The notes under the pieces were generated by a model. That model made no database searches. It saw only the letters and a program-made list of their open reading frames with translations, and had not been told where the DNA came from. A stretch of 64,000 nt of DNA. It comes from Amoebophrya sp. A120. Its lineage: Eukaryota > Sar > Dinophyceae > Syndiniales > Amoebophryaceae. How positions within the stretch are numbered: the stretch's first letter is position 1; every line of letters begins with the position of its first letter. Made by a program: the position numbers and the translations under genes. Shown piece by piece: positions 20,701-31,895 of this stretch. The stretch spans positions 3,785,556 through 3,849,555 of the forward strand of contig CAJINV010000009.1 of NCBI GenBank assembly GCA_905178155.1, in the 5' to 3' direction.

Positions 20701-23700
20701 CATAACGGGGCGCCAACAGAGCAGCAGCCCGGAAAAACACCGAGCCCGCATCGCGCGGGCCCGATTTCGGCCCACGTTCGGGCCCCGCAAAAGACGCCAC
20801 CAAGGGCGGCCCTGCAGAGGTGGACTGAAGGCCAGGCCTCAAGCTTTCCCGGGGCGAAAGAGAAAAAAAAAGCGCGTCCCGCCAAAAATCGGAAGTGGGC
20901 CCCTGTGTTGTCGGCACGATTTCGGGCGCCCAGGGGGGGCCTGCCCTGGTGGGGGCCCAGGCGGCGCCATAGCATATGGGGCAAGGCTTCTCTTTTCGAA
21001 GCCGAATGCCTGGCAATTTATTTTTGGCCGGTATTCACACCGGGCGCCGTAGCGCCGGCCGTGCATAATATTTGGCGCGGCGGCGTGGTGGCCATACAAC
21101 CTGCGTCGCTTGCTCGCTACGCTGCTCGGCTTCAAGTCAAGAAGACCGCTGTGGCCCCACTTCCCCCACCGAGGCGGCTACTGGTTTGCAGCTTTCTCTC
21201 GGTGTAGCGCACCCAGGGATCGAGGGGTAGGCCCCCGGATGTTGTGGCGTTGGCTCAGCGTGGTGAAACGGGCGCAGATCTTTCACAGCGCGGACGAGCG
21301 CCGCGCATTAGCGCATTGGTTGGTCCTCGTTGCCGTGGGTTGCCTACCCCAACAAGGCAGAAAAGTTATGAGGCAACCCAGTTGCGCTCAGGGTCGACAG
21401 GGCGCGGGCATTGGTGGGGTGCTGGAAGGATTTGGGAAGATTTTTGGAAGAATTCCCGCGCAGGTGCGTTATCAGGCGGTCCGTTTGTAAATGTGCAATG
21501 TTTTGCAGCGAGAGTAGCTAGTAAAACAAGGCGCGAAGTTCTTGTGATTTCGGATTTTTTGACTCTGAAAATGAAATTGAACTTCACACAATCAACAGCA
21601 ACGGGCCCTGGAGCAAGAGGAGAAGCTGCGGCAAATTATGCGTGGAAAAAAGATAGTTCGGGGGTAGAAATACATGGTTGAAAACAACTGTCGCAAAGAA
21701 TTTCAAATTCTTTGCGATCTAGCACGAGAAGACAGGAGACCCGCTTGCGATCCCGTGTCCTTATGCTGCATGACAATTTTAGTTCTAGTTGACTTGGCTG
21801 TCAGTCCCACTACTTACTAGGTTTTCCCACCATACGGTTGAAACAATCCGTGGAGAAGACGGCTGACAAGACGGCGTCGTACTTCTATCCTAGCAAAACC
21901 TTGCTCCGCTGTTGCGGCGACTCGCCTTCGAGTGTTGCAGATGAATTTCTGCCATCTACTTTGGAATGACCTTCAGTGATATTTTTGCAGTGGAGTCAAC
22001 AAGCAATGTGTATGCTGCTTGAGTAGAGGTAGACAGTGCGTGGCGTCGTGGTAATTTAGATTGATTCCGACGGAATCGTGCTTGCCGTCGTGCATGACGA
22101 CAAGGCGGTAGAGGCGCAATCCAGCGGCTCAGGGTCGTTTTGCTAGGATAGCTGCCGATCCATGCGAGAATCCGTCGCAGACCAGCAGGAAAAGTTGAAG
22201 CAGTCGGTATAACGTTGTTGACTGATTGAACTTGTGATGCGTTTACGCGGCCAGATGAAGTGCATCTCTGTAGATGCAATTTGTCTTGCGCAGCTGATGC
22301 TCGTGCGGCGTATGATCCGTACAACATTTATTCCCATCACGATGTTGCACCAAAATTCATCAACACCCCAAACAGACCAGCGAGTTTTCCGAATCGCACC
22401 TGAAGGAGAATGAAGCCCTGAAGAAGATGCAAGAGGTTTTCGACAACGTGAACAAAACTGTTTCCCCCATCGCGATATGGAATGCAAATAGAAATATGTC
22501 TGGGTCTGGATGAAGAGTCGGGGTTTATAATGCACATTTTGCATGACCCGTGAGGTCTGTGATGCAGGTCCTAGCATCACAGATTTTTCGAGAGCTTCTT
22601 GATGCTTACCGCGCATGACAAATGTCCTCTCCGCGTGCCAAGAACTGGAGTCCTCTTGCTGCCCATGCAACACAGATATTTTCAGAATCCGCAAACAGCA
22701 TTACAAGTTCCACTCTTCCAGACCCAGACATATTTGCATTTGATACGCGAGCAGCATCACTGACAATTTGGGGAAAACGGTCGACAACTTGCAGAGCTTG
22801 CTGGCGAAGATGGAAGATCCCAAAGCGGAGAAACACAAGCAGTGGAAGGCCGGGAAAAAGGCGGAAAAGGAGTACAAAATGAAACAGCAAGAGAGTGCCG
22901 CGGCGGTGGAAGCCGCGAGTGCAGAAGGAGCTGCCGCAGAGCAACAGAGTGAAAGCGTAGCAAAGACAACAGTGAGCTCCGCGGCAGAAGAAGGCGCAGC
23001 GCAGAAGACTTCTGCGGACCAGTCCAGTACTACTACAGCAGATGCCTCAACAACAACAGAAAATCAGCAACAGCAGCAAGCTGCGAAGGCGAAAGAGGAC
23101 GACACAGCCGGGGCGCTTGTCGTCCGCCATGAAACCGCGTGGGACAGGTTTGGGGCTAACGTCCGCGACATGCCGCTTTTGAACACTTTTTACGATAACC
23201 CGCTCTTCGACCGTCTCTTTCAGGAAACCGAAATTGCACAGTCTCTGAGAGAGATGAAGGAAATCTCGACGAATTTCCGCCTCCACGATTTCATCGAAGA
23301 AATAGAGCAGGTTATCGCACCTAAGATCATCCAAGCCTATCTGAACGGCGACAAGGAATTTCTGAAGCTTCACTGCGGTGAAGCAGCCTACATGGCGGTG
23401 TGGAGCAGCATCAAGGAGCGCAAGCGCTCGCGGTTAGTACTAGACAACGACATCCGGCAGGGTCCGGAGGAAGTGGAGCTGAAGGGCGCGCGGGGTATGG
23501 ACGGGGGAAGCTACACCAGTCCGACGTTTGTCTTCACCTTTCACACGCAACAAATCAACTGCTTGAGAAAGGAAGCGGATCCGTCGGAGGTATAGAAATT
23601 ATACTTGATGTTTTGGGGTGAGGTTGTGGCGAGCTGCTACTTTCTCTGCTGAAGATCTGCTAGTACTAGTTTATCATGCGTGCACATGCAAATTGAAAAA

Positions 23701-23910
23701 GTAAGTCTGTCATGCCTGTTTGCTATACTTACATTTACATTCACTCAGGTTGTCGAGGGCGCTGTGGACGACATTCGGCAGGTGAGCTACGCGATTGCGG
23801 TCACGCGGCATCCCTTTTGCGATGAGGACAACGAGGGCGATGAGACCATGCTGGAATTCCCCTGGTTGGTGTCCGAATTGGCAATCGTCGGGAATCAGCC
23901 TGTTTGGTAG
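17756..23910 (+). CDS. TIM44: TIM44, mitochondrial import motor subunit
   Basis: Exons 17756-18469, 22376-22475, 22751-23589 and 23749-23910 total 1,815 nt (604 aa). TIM44 tethers mtHsp70 to the TIM23 channel on the matrix side of the inner membrane. The N-terminus from ATG 17756 (MRTASMQRSVQQASLCAMKR) is basic and Ser/Ala-rich, as expected for a presequence. A Ser-rich stretch is followed by FMRRVLDQVQKDLEKSEEYQ, typical of the TIM44 N-domain helix, then ESHLKENEALKKMQEVFDNV. The C-terminal domain, about residues 395-604 (WDRFGANVRDMPLLNTFYDN, FLKLHCGEAAY, VEGAVDDIRQVSYAIAVTR), follows the family pattern of a C-terminal membrane-binding fold. The linker is Ala/Gln-rich. Oddities are a 3.9-kb first intron with a GC-rich element and one introner. 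The acceptor at 22373-22375 was chosen because it keeps phase. Confidence 0.85.
19150..19625 (+). repeat. Internal repeat of GC-rich element, copy 1
   Basis: It matches 20690-21155 in order: CACCGAGYCCGCAT, GTTCGGGCC-GCAAAAG-CGCCACCAA, GCGCG-CCCGCCAAA, AAGTGGGCCC, CGTGCATAA-ATT and GGTGGCCATA...GCGTCGCTT. The copies are diverged and about 1.5 kb apart, which suggests the insert is a dimer. Confidence 0.6.
19965..20215 (+). repeat. GGAAGGATTTCGG short tandem array
   Basis: The decamer GGAAGGATTT, alternating with CGG or GGG, recurs many times at 19970-20000 and 20090-20200. The same motif forms the element's terminal repeats (18640 on the minus strand, 21424 on the plus strand) and an inverted pair at 19866-19893. 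Confidence 0.65.
20690..21155 (+). repeat. Internal repeat of GC-rich element, copy 2
   Basis: Diverged direct copy of 19150-19625, including the shared GTGCATAATATTTGGCGCGG context and the following GGCTTCAAG motif. Confidence 0.6.
22476..22745. mobile_element. Introner, family A, 270 bp
   Basis: Starts TATGGAATGCAAATAG and ends CATATTTGCATTTGATA with the TCTGGGTCTGGA core in both arms. The exact TSD is CGCGA. Excision gives VSPIA-SSITDNLGKTVDN in the TIM44 frame. Confidence 0.9.
23590..23748 (+). other. GT-AG intron of TIM44, 159 bp
   Basis: The donor GTATAG follows GAG and the acceptor is CACTCAG. It joins PSE to VVEGAVDDIRQ, which is conserved in the TIM44 C-terminal domain. The interior has a TCTGTCATGCC motif like introners but no TSD. 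Confidence 0.8.
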
Positions 23911-25290
23911 AAGTAGTTGGTGATGAACATACAACACCGTCGTGACCCACCTCAGTATACATAGCGAGGGTCGTTCTTTCTTCAACATCTTCACCACCGA
24001 CAGCGCGTCCAGACCACGGCGGATAATTGAGTAGACACAAGAACACGAGTCTGGATCAACATCATGAAAAAATGTTCTGTCTATCAGAAGGAGTAGGACT
24101 ACGACCCGGGCGGATCGCTATGGTTGGGCCGAGACTCCTGACCACCGTCTTTGCAGTGTTTGAACAAAAATGAAATTACTGGATCCCAGTTTACCCTACT
24201 TCAAAAGTTGTATATGAAAACGTGTTGGCTCTTACCCTCCAACCCAGGCAGGAGCGCATTTCTTACATGCGCGACTTGTTGTTTGAAACGCACTTTATTC
24301 AGCTGCCCTATGTAGGTCTGGAACCCAGCCGCAGAACGAGGACAGTTCTTGAAAGTATAAGTTCTTCTTCTTTGTGTTTTCGATAAAGCTAGCGACCTCG
24401 TCGAGAAGTCGAAGTAAGTCCACAAAATCAAACGAAACGACGAATCACATTGTGACGCGAAATTCAGTAAAGAGCAGTGGAGGTGTAAGAAATTTTCACG
24501 CCCCGCTGCACTTGCTTTTTCAAGAACTGGATTAAAGCGACAAACAACAGAAAGCGACAAAAAAATGAACTGGATGAACTACATCGCGACCCGTTATATT
24601 TGACGTTACTGCGCAACTGCAATCGTGGACGGTGCAGGCAAATTTTGGCCCCCGTGCTGATGTTCCTATAGAGGAAGAGCAGGCTGAAAACCAGTAACAT
24701 CTCGCCCTCGTTGTAAGGCACATGACCACAGATCCATAAAATACGTATGGAGTTCGTGTCGGTATCATGAAAAATCTCATTGTCTGGGTCGTCGTCGTTA
24801 ACGTAGGATTCAAGGATTACGTAGCAAGAGCTTTCGTCGATAATGGTTTCCTCTCCAAGTCGTGTTAACTAAATGGTCGTCACTTCATCTAACAGGCTTT
24901 CGATGCTTTCGACGTGGTCCGCTACTAGCAACCTCTCTCTTCACGTCGTCGGTCATTCATCGTGGAAAGCATGTAGTTGCTAGTGCAGCTGCGTCTAGTA
25001 CTAGTTGTACCATTTCCGTTATGTGCTCTTGAACACTTCCGCGACGTGGACGTTAGGTCGAAACAAGAACGCGTCATGATTTTACTCGTGATTCATCAAT
25101 CCAAGCAATTCCAACTTCGAGCAAGAATGTGGCTTAAGCTACAACTTTCTGATGAATCCAGTCGCAAATTCTGTCAAAAAACCTTCGTCGAAGAACAGCT
25201 TGTCTTGCTCTGTTTTTTTGAAATAAAGAAAATACTTTTTTTTGTGGTCCTAATAGTACAGCAAGATCATAAAAAATTGAAACGAGTAAA
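23911..25290. other. Intergenic, no gene seen
   Basis: Stop-rich in all frames, with no ORF of gene-like composition, RNA gene or repeat recognised. The last 200 bp are A/T-rich and lead to the next start codon. Confidence 0.5.
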
Positions 25291-28200
25291 ATGTCCACCA
25301 ACGACGATCCAAACAACAACAGCCCCACTCAACGCCTCAGCGTGGGCACGACCGGCGGGGGCCAACCATCAAACGATCAGCAGGTGCCTCCACCCAAAAT
25401 GTCCACGACTAGCGCTGCCTTGTTTTCCGATTTGCAGCGGCTGTTGCGAACTGAGCCAACGGTGGTGGACAAATTGCAGCAGCAAAGCGGCACCACAGCA
25501 AGCGCCATGCAGTTCCAACTGCCCAATACCGAAGAGATAAACGCGGTTCGGAGGAGCAGCCGAGTCTCGGGTGCAGGACCTGCTTCGCGAAGTGCCAGTG
25601 GGAGCGCCAGCCCGGAGAGAAATTCTGTACTAGCACAACAACAGGTCTCTAAGAACAACATCTCGTCAGACCAGCAATTGCTCCAAATGGCGTCGTCCTC
25701 CGCCGCACAAGTCTCGGCCAACAAACGCCTCTCCGCCACCGCCGGCGCAGCAGCTGCGGGAACCAGCAAGCCGAAGGTGATGCTCACCGCGGGATATAGT
25801 AGTAGTGCGGGGATGAATAAAATAAACCGAAAACCCATCGTGCGACACACGGTGGATTACTCGCGGAACAGCTCGCACCGCTGTGTGAAAGACCACAACT
25901 GGGTGGCGAACCAGCCGTCCCATTTACTCGATTACCATCGCGACTTGCGGTCAAATATGCCGACGAAGTCGATGAAAACGATCAAGCCGGGAGGAAAGAC
26001 GTATATTCCGGGGAAGGGCTACGAAAAGGTGGCGGCGCATCTCACGGATTCGCTGCCGTTAAGTCACGAGCATCCGCATGATCTGGTATAGAAGATTCGG
26101 GTTTTAGTACTTAAATAATAGCTTCTATAATTTCATACATTGTTCCATCACCTCCATCTCTACGGTGCATGACAACTGACCTCTGCATTTATTATTTTTT
26201 GCAAGCCATAATGATGCATTGCAAGTTCAAATTCCAGTCACGACGGACCCATGTTTGCAATTATCAGGTCCGCGAGCGTAGCAAACCGGGCAGAGCTCTG
26301 CACACCCGGCCGGTGTCTCCGAAACGGGGTGGAGCAGCGGACCAGCAACGGCTTTCGGCTGCGGAGATGCCGCTTGGTGTCCGAAATTCCCAGGAGTTGC
26401 TGGTGGAAGACGGTGTTTCTATGCGGATCTCCGGGAGTCCGGCACGCACGGTGCCCTCCGGCAACCAGCAAATGTTCCAGTTTTCTCCCGCTTTCGGGGA
26501 GCACGACACGTGGATACATGCGGAGCGCGGAAGTGGTGCAGCTTCGTCCTCGTCCATTATGAAGATGCCAAGTACCGGCACGCCGGTGGTGCTAGAAGAA
26601 CAGCAGCTCGGGGCAGGTAGAAACAGTGGATCTAGTGCAGCGGCCATTGTACCATCAAAGGATGAGGTGGAGAGGTGGGTTGCACAGTTTCCAACCATGA
26701 ATGATGCGCAACGGGAAGGGATTCTGAAGGAACTGGTATAGGGTTCGTTCTTTTTGCTTGATGTGTGATGCGATGCTACAGTTCGACTTCAAATTCAATG
26801 TGTGATCCACCGTGGTCGTAATACATTACTGGACGGCATCTCCAATCTACGGTTCGTTGACTTTGTGCTTTCTTGGACGGCATCTCATTCTCATGAAGAT
26901 GGTTTTCGCATGGAGCAATAAGTTTCGACACCATGATCTTCAGGTCCGCAAAATCCGGTTTCTTTCCAAACTCCAATACGGGTCCATTACCGGTTCGCAA
27001 ATCATGTGGCAAGCGTGCGCGGATTTGCGCTTGCAGGGTCACTTGTCGGAGCGAACGAAGCAACAACTGCTGAAGCTGGAAAGTTCTTCTATCAACTCTG
27101 GGCAGGACTTCATCAGCTCGGACCTGCTCCTCTCCACAAACGCAGGAAACGTGGACGCCGCGGATTTGGAAGCAATTATGCCCGATGACCCGGTCCTGCT
27201 CCAGGAAGAGTTGAAGCACCTCCGAGCAGAGTTGCAGATCACGAAGTTGGAACTTTTGCAGGCGAACATGCTCGCGGAAGATCCAGAACTGGCCAGACAG
27301 CACCAGCATGGATCCATGTTGGACAGTTTGGGCGCGTCCAGCAACTTTCTGATACGCATTGCAAAGGCAAAAAATCGCACTCTTCGTACAAAATGCAGTC
27401 TGGCATGATTTTCATCTCTTATGATGTTTGGAAATTTGTCAAAATCAATGCAAGGTCCACTACTTACGTGAACGTGCATTGCTATGCTTTTGCGATGCAT
27501 ATCTGAATGAAGTGGACAATTTCGCCACGGGGACGAGAAGGTCAACGAATTTGCGAGCGACGAGTCCCTCCCCACGAACGGGGGGAGCAAGTGGCATGTC
27601 GGCGAATTCCATGCTGATGCGCACCGGCCCCCTGAACAGCATTTCTGCGGCGACGGCGGACATGGAAAAGCTGAATCAAGACCTGGAGCAGCAGCTCCAA
27701 TTCTTGAAATACCGAGAACACTCCCTCGAGCTCCTCGGCGCGGCCTCCAAAATGCCGCTGAGCAGTGCCGCGTCGGCGATCACGGGTGGAGGGCGGAGCA
27801 ACCGGTCCAGTCCAACCGCCAGTCCGGTTTCCTCCCCGATGGACACAGCAATTCCGGGCGGGTCTTTATCGCAAGAAAAAAGTGCTACAGTTACACATTG
27901 TGTTGCAGGCCAAGCAAGACAGACCAGCTCTGTCATGCCGGATATGCATAGGAGCCTCGTTTCAACGCAGGCGTTTTCCCGTAGGATTTCTGCATTTCAA
28001 GTTTTCTCTCTCATGCAGGGACATTTGTGTTGCTACATTGCCTACAAATGTGTAACTGTAGCACTTTTTTCGTGGGATAGTCTTCTTCTTGCTCCCACCA
28101 GGGTGTCACGCCGAGTCTGAAACTGCTCGACGGAGCGCAGCTCACGCATTTGACGTTTTTGCTGGAAAACCACTCGATGCTCACGACGACGTCCTCGGGG

Positions 28201-30459
28201 AAGAGAAAACAGACCTGCTCAATCAAAACGAAAGCCGATTTAGCGAAGGTCTTGAACGTATCAAATGTAAAAGTGTCTGGGTCTGGAAAAATGGAACTTG
28301 TGATGCTGCCTTTCGATTCCAAAAGAATCTGTATTGCATGAGCAGCAAAGGGAATGTAATTTTTGCTACGCGGAGAGGGCATTTGTCATGCGGAATAGGC
28401 ATCAAGAAGCCCTCAAAAAATCGGTGATGCTAGGGCACGCATCACAGACGTCATGGCTCATGCAAAACGTGCATGACAAGTCTCAAAATTTTCCAGACCC
28501 AGACATTTTTGCAATTGATAGAACGAGGTCGACGCGTTCGACTTGCACGCCCTCCGAACGCTTCCCAAACCGGACGCAGTCGCGAAACTCGCGCTGACGA
28601 GATTGTTGAAAGGGCTGCCCATGGAGGTGATGGAGTTGTTTCGGGGGATAATGCTCGGTGCGGACTTCTCTTATTTCGCGGAAATGGCTGGCGGGTCGAT
28701 TTTTGAGCAGCTGAGTAGCAATCCGAACAATAAACCGGGCCTGAAACAGACTTTGTTTACGACGAAAAAGCAGATTTTGCAAAAGTGCGAGGACGTAAAG
28801 CAGTTCTACAGCAGCTATTCAAGAAAAAAACACCATCGCGATCACTTTTGCACATTTTGCAATACAAAAATTTTTGTCATGCGCAAAAATGCATCACAGT
28901 CAAGAATTGTTGGTGATTTCCCTTTGGGTTTTTGCAATACAAGAAAAATTTGTCATGCGAGAGAAATTTCTGATGCAAAAGCTTCTAAATGTGATTGTGA
29001 TGGTGTTTTTTTCTTGGATAGCAGCAACAGCTTCAACAACAACAAAACGTCGACAGGCACTGAGCAGCTGCAGATTTTCCTCGACCGGTTACAGCTCCTG
29101 CAGTCCGTGATCAGCGACAAGATGGATGATGTGCAAGCGGGGTTTGTGCGGCATTTGCTGCAACCAGATCCGTATGAATTGCAAAAGTATCGTAATATTC
29201 GTATAAATGCATTACAAATTTCCTCAGCGTGAGAAATAAAATTTGTAAATGCTAATTTGCATTAAGACCACCATTTGTAATGCATGATTACAATACGAGT
29301 TCGATGCTTTTGCAATGCATAATCCGGACGCGAAACTTCATATGCGAAAGATTCTGAACGAACTGCAGAACAAACTCATACCGAGTCTGTACAAGGTTTT
29401 GGTCTTGAAAAAGGTGGAAAACAACAGCGAAGAGAATGCGGGAGGAGCAACAGGAGGAAGTTCATCCGAGGACACGATGTCAGTCGTCGACCAGAGTGCG
29501 GCGAACTATGAATTGCAAAAATGTCTGGGTCTGGAAGATTGCAACTTGTCATGGTAAATCTGAAGCATGCAAAAATCTGTGTTGCATGAGTGCCAAAAGC
29601 TGTCCACTTTTGACCAAGCTGGAACGGAGTTTCTCATGCAGAATACGCATGGCAGAGACCTCGCAGAGTCTGTCATGCTAAGTCCAGCACTCCAGACCTC
29701 ATGGGTCATGGAAAATCTGCATGACAAGTCTACACTCTTCCAGACCCAGACATATGTGCAATGCATATGAACAGGCGGATCTCGATTCCGGGGGTAAATG
29801 ACCTGATGCAGCCCGAGGATTTGAAAATTGAGGAAGCACTGCGAGCGGAAGAGGAGAGCATGATGAATAACAATAACAGCACTGGGTCTGCAGGACCAGT
29901 GGCGGGATCTTCGCAGCAAATAAATGCGGCGGAACAGCAATTGAGTCGCGGTAGTGTCAACTTCGGGCGCGCCTCTGTCGCAGAAGAAGCAGCCCCTGCG
30001 GGACAAAAGGAACTGGCACAGCAAGCCCAAGCTGCTCCTACCGAAGCAGTAGATCCCAGCAACGCAGTGGCCGCTCGCATGGCCGAAATCAAAAAGAAGA
30101 AACAGACTCAGCGAGGGCTCATGGAAACAACACCAGCAACGGCTGAAGCAGAAGTACCAGCAGAACAGGGCGAGGTAGCCGCCCAAGCATCAGCACCAGC
30201 AGAAGCAGTTGACTTCTCAACAGTAGAGCCGATGGATACCCCCCTGGCCGCCCGCATGGCGGCGATAAAAGCGAAGAAACAGGGCGCGAGAAGCATGAAC
30301 ATGGAGCGGAGAGCAAGCCGGGACGCAAGCTCGGATGGAACTGGCGTACAGGGAGGTGGGCCGGCGGAGGAGGTGACTTCTACCCCGGCCGGCGGCAGTT
30401 CGCCGACGGGAACTATCGATGCGCAACCGGTGATCTCGGATCCGTTTGCACCGCATTAA
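25291..30459 (+). CDS. Large coiled-coil protein, split by six introners
   Basis: Exons 25291-26085, 26268-26735, 26944-27352, 27507-27866, 28085-28258, 28526-28815, 29026-29172, 29327-29506 and 29773-30459 total 3,510 nt (1,169 aa). The start is ATG 25291 after GAGTAAA. The N-terminal 250 residues are Ser/Ala/Gln-rich, then a basic patch (KPIVRHTVDYSRN) and a Tyr/Gly-rich segment follow. Coiled coils occur near 503-535 (LLQEELKHLRAELQITKLEL) and 605-632 (MEKLNQDLEQQLQFLKYREH). A helical region follows (VDAFDLHALRTLPKPDAVAK, KLHMRKILNELQNKLIPSLY). The Ala/Glu-rich tail has two repeats of the AARMAEIKKKKQ type. No family is recognised. The helical region precedes the formin gene but lacks FH2 motifs. 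Confidence 0.78.
26086..26267 (+). other. GT-AG intron, 182 bp
   Basis: CTG/GTATAG donor and TTATCAG/GTCCGC acceptor. It joins HDL to VRERSKPG in frame. It has the same donor hexamer as the next intron and the last TIM44 intron. Confidence 0.78.
26736..26943 (+). other. GT-AG intron, 208 bp
   Basis: CTG/GTATAG donor and CTTCAG/GTCCGC acceptor. Both junctions match the preceding intron nearly base for base. It joins KEL to VRKIRFLSK. Confidence 0.78.
27353..27501. mobile_element. Introner, divergent family B, 149 bp
   Basis: Starts TACGCATTGCAAAGGC and ends GCTTTTGCGATGCATA. The exact TSD is TCTGA. Excision gives SNFL-NEVDNFATG. Confidence 0.85.
27867..28079. mobile_element. Introner, family D, 213 bp
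   Basis: Starts TATCGCAAGAAAAAAGTGC and ends GCACTTTTTTCGTGGGATA. The arms GTGCTACAGTTACACATTG/CAAATGTGTAACTGTAGCAC are almost perfect complements. The exact TSD is GTCTT. Confidence 0.88.
28259..28520. mobile_element. Introner, family A, 262 bp
   Basis: Starts TATCAAATGTAAAAGTGTC and ends CATTTTTGCAATTGATA. The exact TSD is GAACG. Excision gives KVLN-EVDAFDLHAL. Confidence 0.9.
28816..29020. mobile_element. Introner, family D, 205 bp
   Basis: Starts TATTCAAGAAAAAAACACC and ends GGTGTTTTTTTCTTGGATA. The exact TSD is GCAGC. Excision gives FYSS-NSFNNNKTS. Confidence 0.88.
29173..29321. mobile_element. Introner, family B, 149 bp
   Basis: Starts TATGAATTGCAAAAGTATCG and ends CGATGCTTTTGCAATGCATA. 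The exact TSD is ATCCG. The 5' junction GATCCG/TATGAATTGCAAAA is identical to the one at 3052, an independent insertion in another gene. Confidence 0.9.
29507..29767. mobile_element. Introner, family A, 261 bp
   Basis: Starts TATGAATTGCAAAAATGTC and ends CATATGTGCAATGCATA. The TSD is CGAAC/TGAAC (4 of 5). Excision gives SAAN-RRISIPGVND. Confidence 0.88.
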
Positions 30460-31895
30460 TGGAGTGTGGCGGTGGAAGATCAGTGTGTCGCTGATAAGAA
30501 GAACTGTATCATACGTTTGAATGATTCGAGCGGCTAGCGTTTGAAAAATGATAATGAATGCACACGTTTATCTTTATCATCCAAGATTTTATTACTCAAT
30601 TTTCCACGTAGCGTTAATGTGGATCTAATTTCGTTATTATCACGTTATCTTTCAGCATCAAATTTTCAGGAGTTTTCAAAGTTGTCTTATCTCATCTAGA
30701 CTCGATATTGCTTTACTGGCTTCGTTATGTGGTTTACTCCCTCACTTTTTTGTACTAGATTTTTTTTGCAACATGGTTTCAGCAGCAGAATCAGAAATGA
30801 AAACTATGATCACAACACAATTTGCGTTAAATTTCTTCGTCGCTCTTGGCTTGAAGTTTTTATCTTTGCATATGGTCGCTCACTCAGGAGCATGATCGTC
30901 CTGGTATGGTATTATCAAGTTGAAATTCTCATGATGCAAAAACTTTTGGTCGTCAAGCTTTTAAACATGCGCAGAGTACCAGCTGTATTTTCGTTTTCGG
31001 GAAGGTAGAAAATTTGAACGAATTGAACATGTACAATGTTAATTTGTGCACCCGTAATATTGTATTTAGCAAATAAACGATTAGTCGCACAGGAGTAGGC
31101 ACTTCTCAAGCCCAGCCGGCGACGGCGAGAGCAGGTGTGCAATTTTACCTTTGCTCGTCCCGAGCTGCACCCAGACAAATCGTTCAACGTCCTCTCGATT
31201 GCTACAACTGAAGAGTTCTTTGACGCTCGATACTGAAGTGAGTCGCTCTGTTGTGCGCTGGCCTGCTGTGTGGTTGAACAAGATTGAGAGACTTGGCAGT
31301 GCCACAACTACAAAAGCAAACTGACCTTTGTCCGTTTTGTCTTCGTTGCTCGTGTTGAATTTGAATAAAGCGTAAGATCGAATCGATCGGACGATTTGTT
31401 GCGCGTCGCAGCAGCGGGAACACCAAGAGCGGCCAGAGGACCCTTGGTTGCTTTCCTCCTTCGATCGATGAATTATCTTCTGATGTGGACGAGCTGTAAA
31501 AAACCTACGATGAAAAACGCTACCGAGTAGAAATTCCCTAGTTGCCGTATGAGCATCGGTGTGATTTGCGTCGTCGCTCGACTTTACGAATGCAACTCAC
31601 CTGTACTATTTGTAGCAAAACCTCCACCACTACACACAAGCAGGCTTCACTCAAACTGTTTTTGGACCGACGACAAAAAACGTGATCACCACAATGACAA
31701 TCTCCAGATTCTATGTTTTAGGGAAGAAGCAAAAGCAAAATGGCATATTAACCACGAAATAGAGCCATGATCTTCAACTTCAACTCTATGATATTTCTTG
31801 AACACGAGACTCCTGTGTATGGAGTTTTCGTAGTTGTCGGCAGCTGCTTCTAGATCTAGAAGTCGCAAAATCTGCAAAAAATCTACATCAACACG
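30460..31895. other. Intergenic, no gene seen
   Basis: A/T-rich after the stop, then mixed composition up to the formin start. Short open frames here have no gene-like composition. No introner TIR pair was found. Confidence 0.5.

Larger units (their letters stand above)
18626..21463. mobile_element. GC-rich element with imperfect TIRs, 2.8 kb
   Basis: The left end GGAAAATCTTCCAAGAACC continues as CTTCCGAAATGTTTCCAGCG and mirrors the right end (GCTGGAAGGATTTGGGAAGA then TTTTTGGAAG). About 45 bp pair with some ten mismatches. The interior is strikingly GC-rich against its A/T-balanced surroundings and has an internal duplication plus GGAAGGATTTCGG arrays. No transposase, RT or other protein was recognised, and no clear TSD was seen. 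The boundaries are read by eye. Confidence 0.6.
18470..22375 (+). other. Long GT-AG intron of TIM44, 3.9 kb
   Basis: The donor GTAAGT follows AAG TTG AGG and the best phase-0 acceptor is CAG at 22373-22375. It contains the GC-rich element at 18626-21463 and about 0.9 kb of ordinary sequence. A small extra exon inside cannot be excluded. Confidence 0.6.

Noticed and set aside
21599-21645. Possible small exon reading QRALEQEEKLRQIMR within the TIM44 intron
   Set aside because: It has a CAG acceptor and plausible sequence, but no donor gives the right phase. Splicing 18469 directly to 22376 keeps frame without it.
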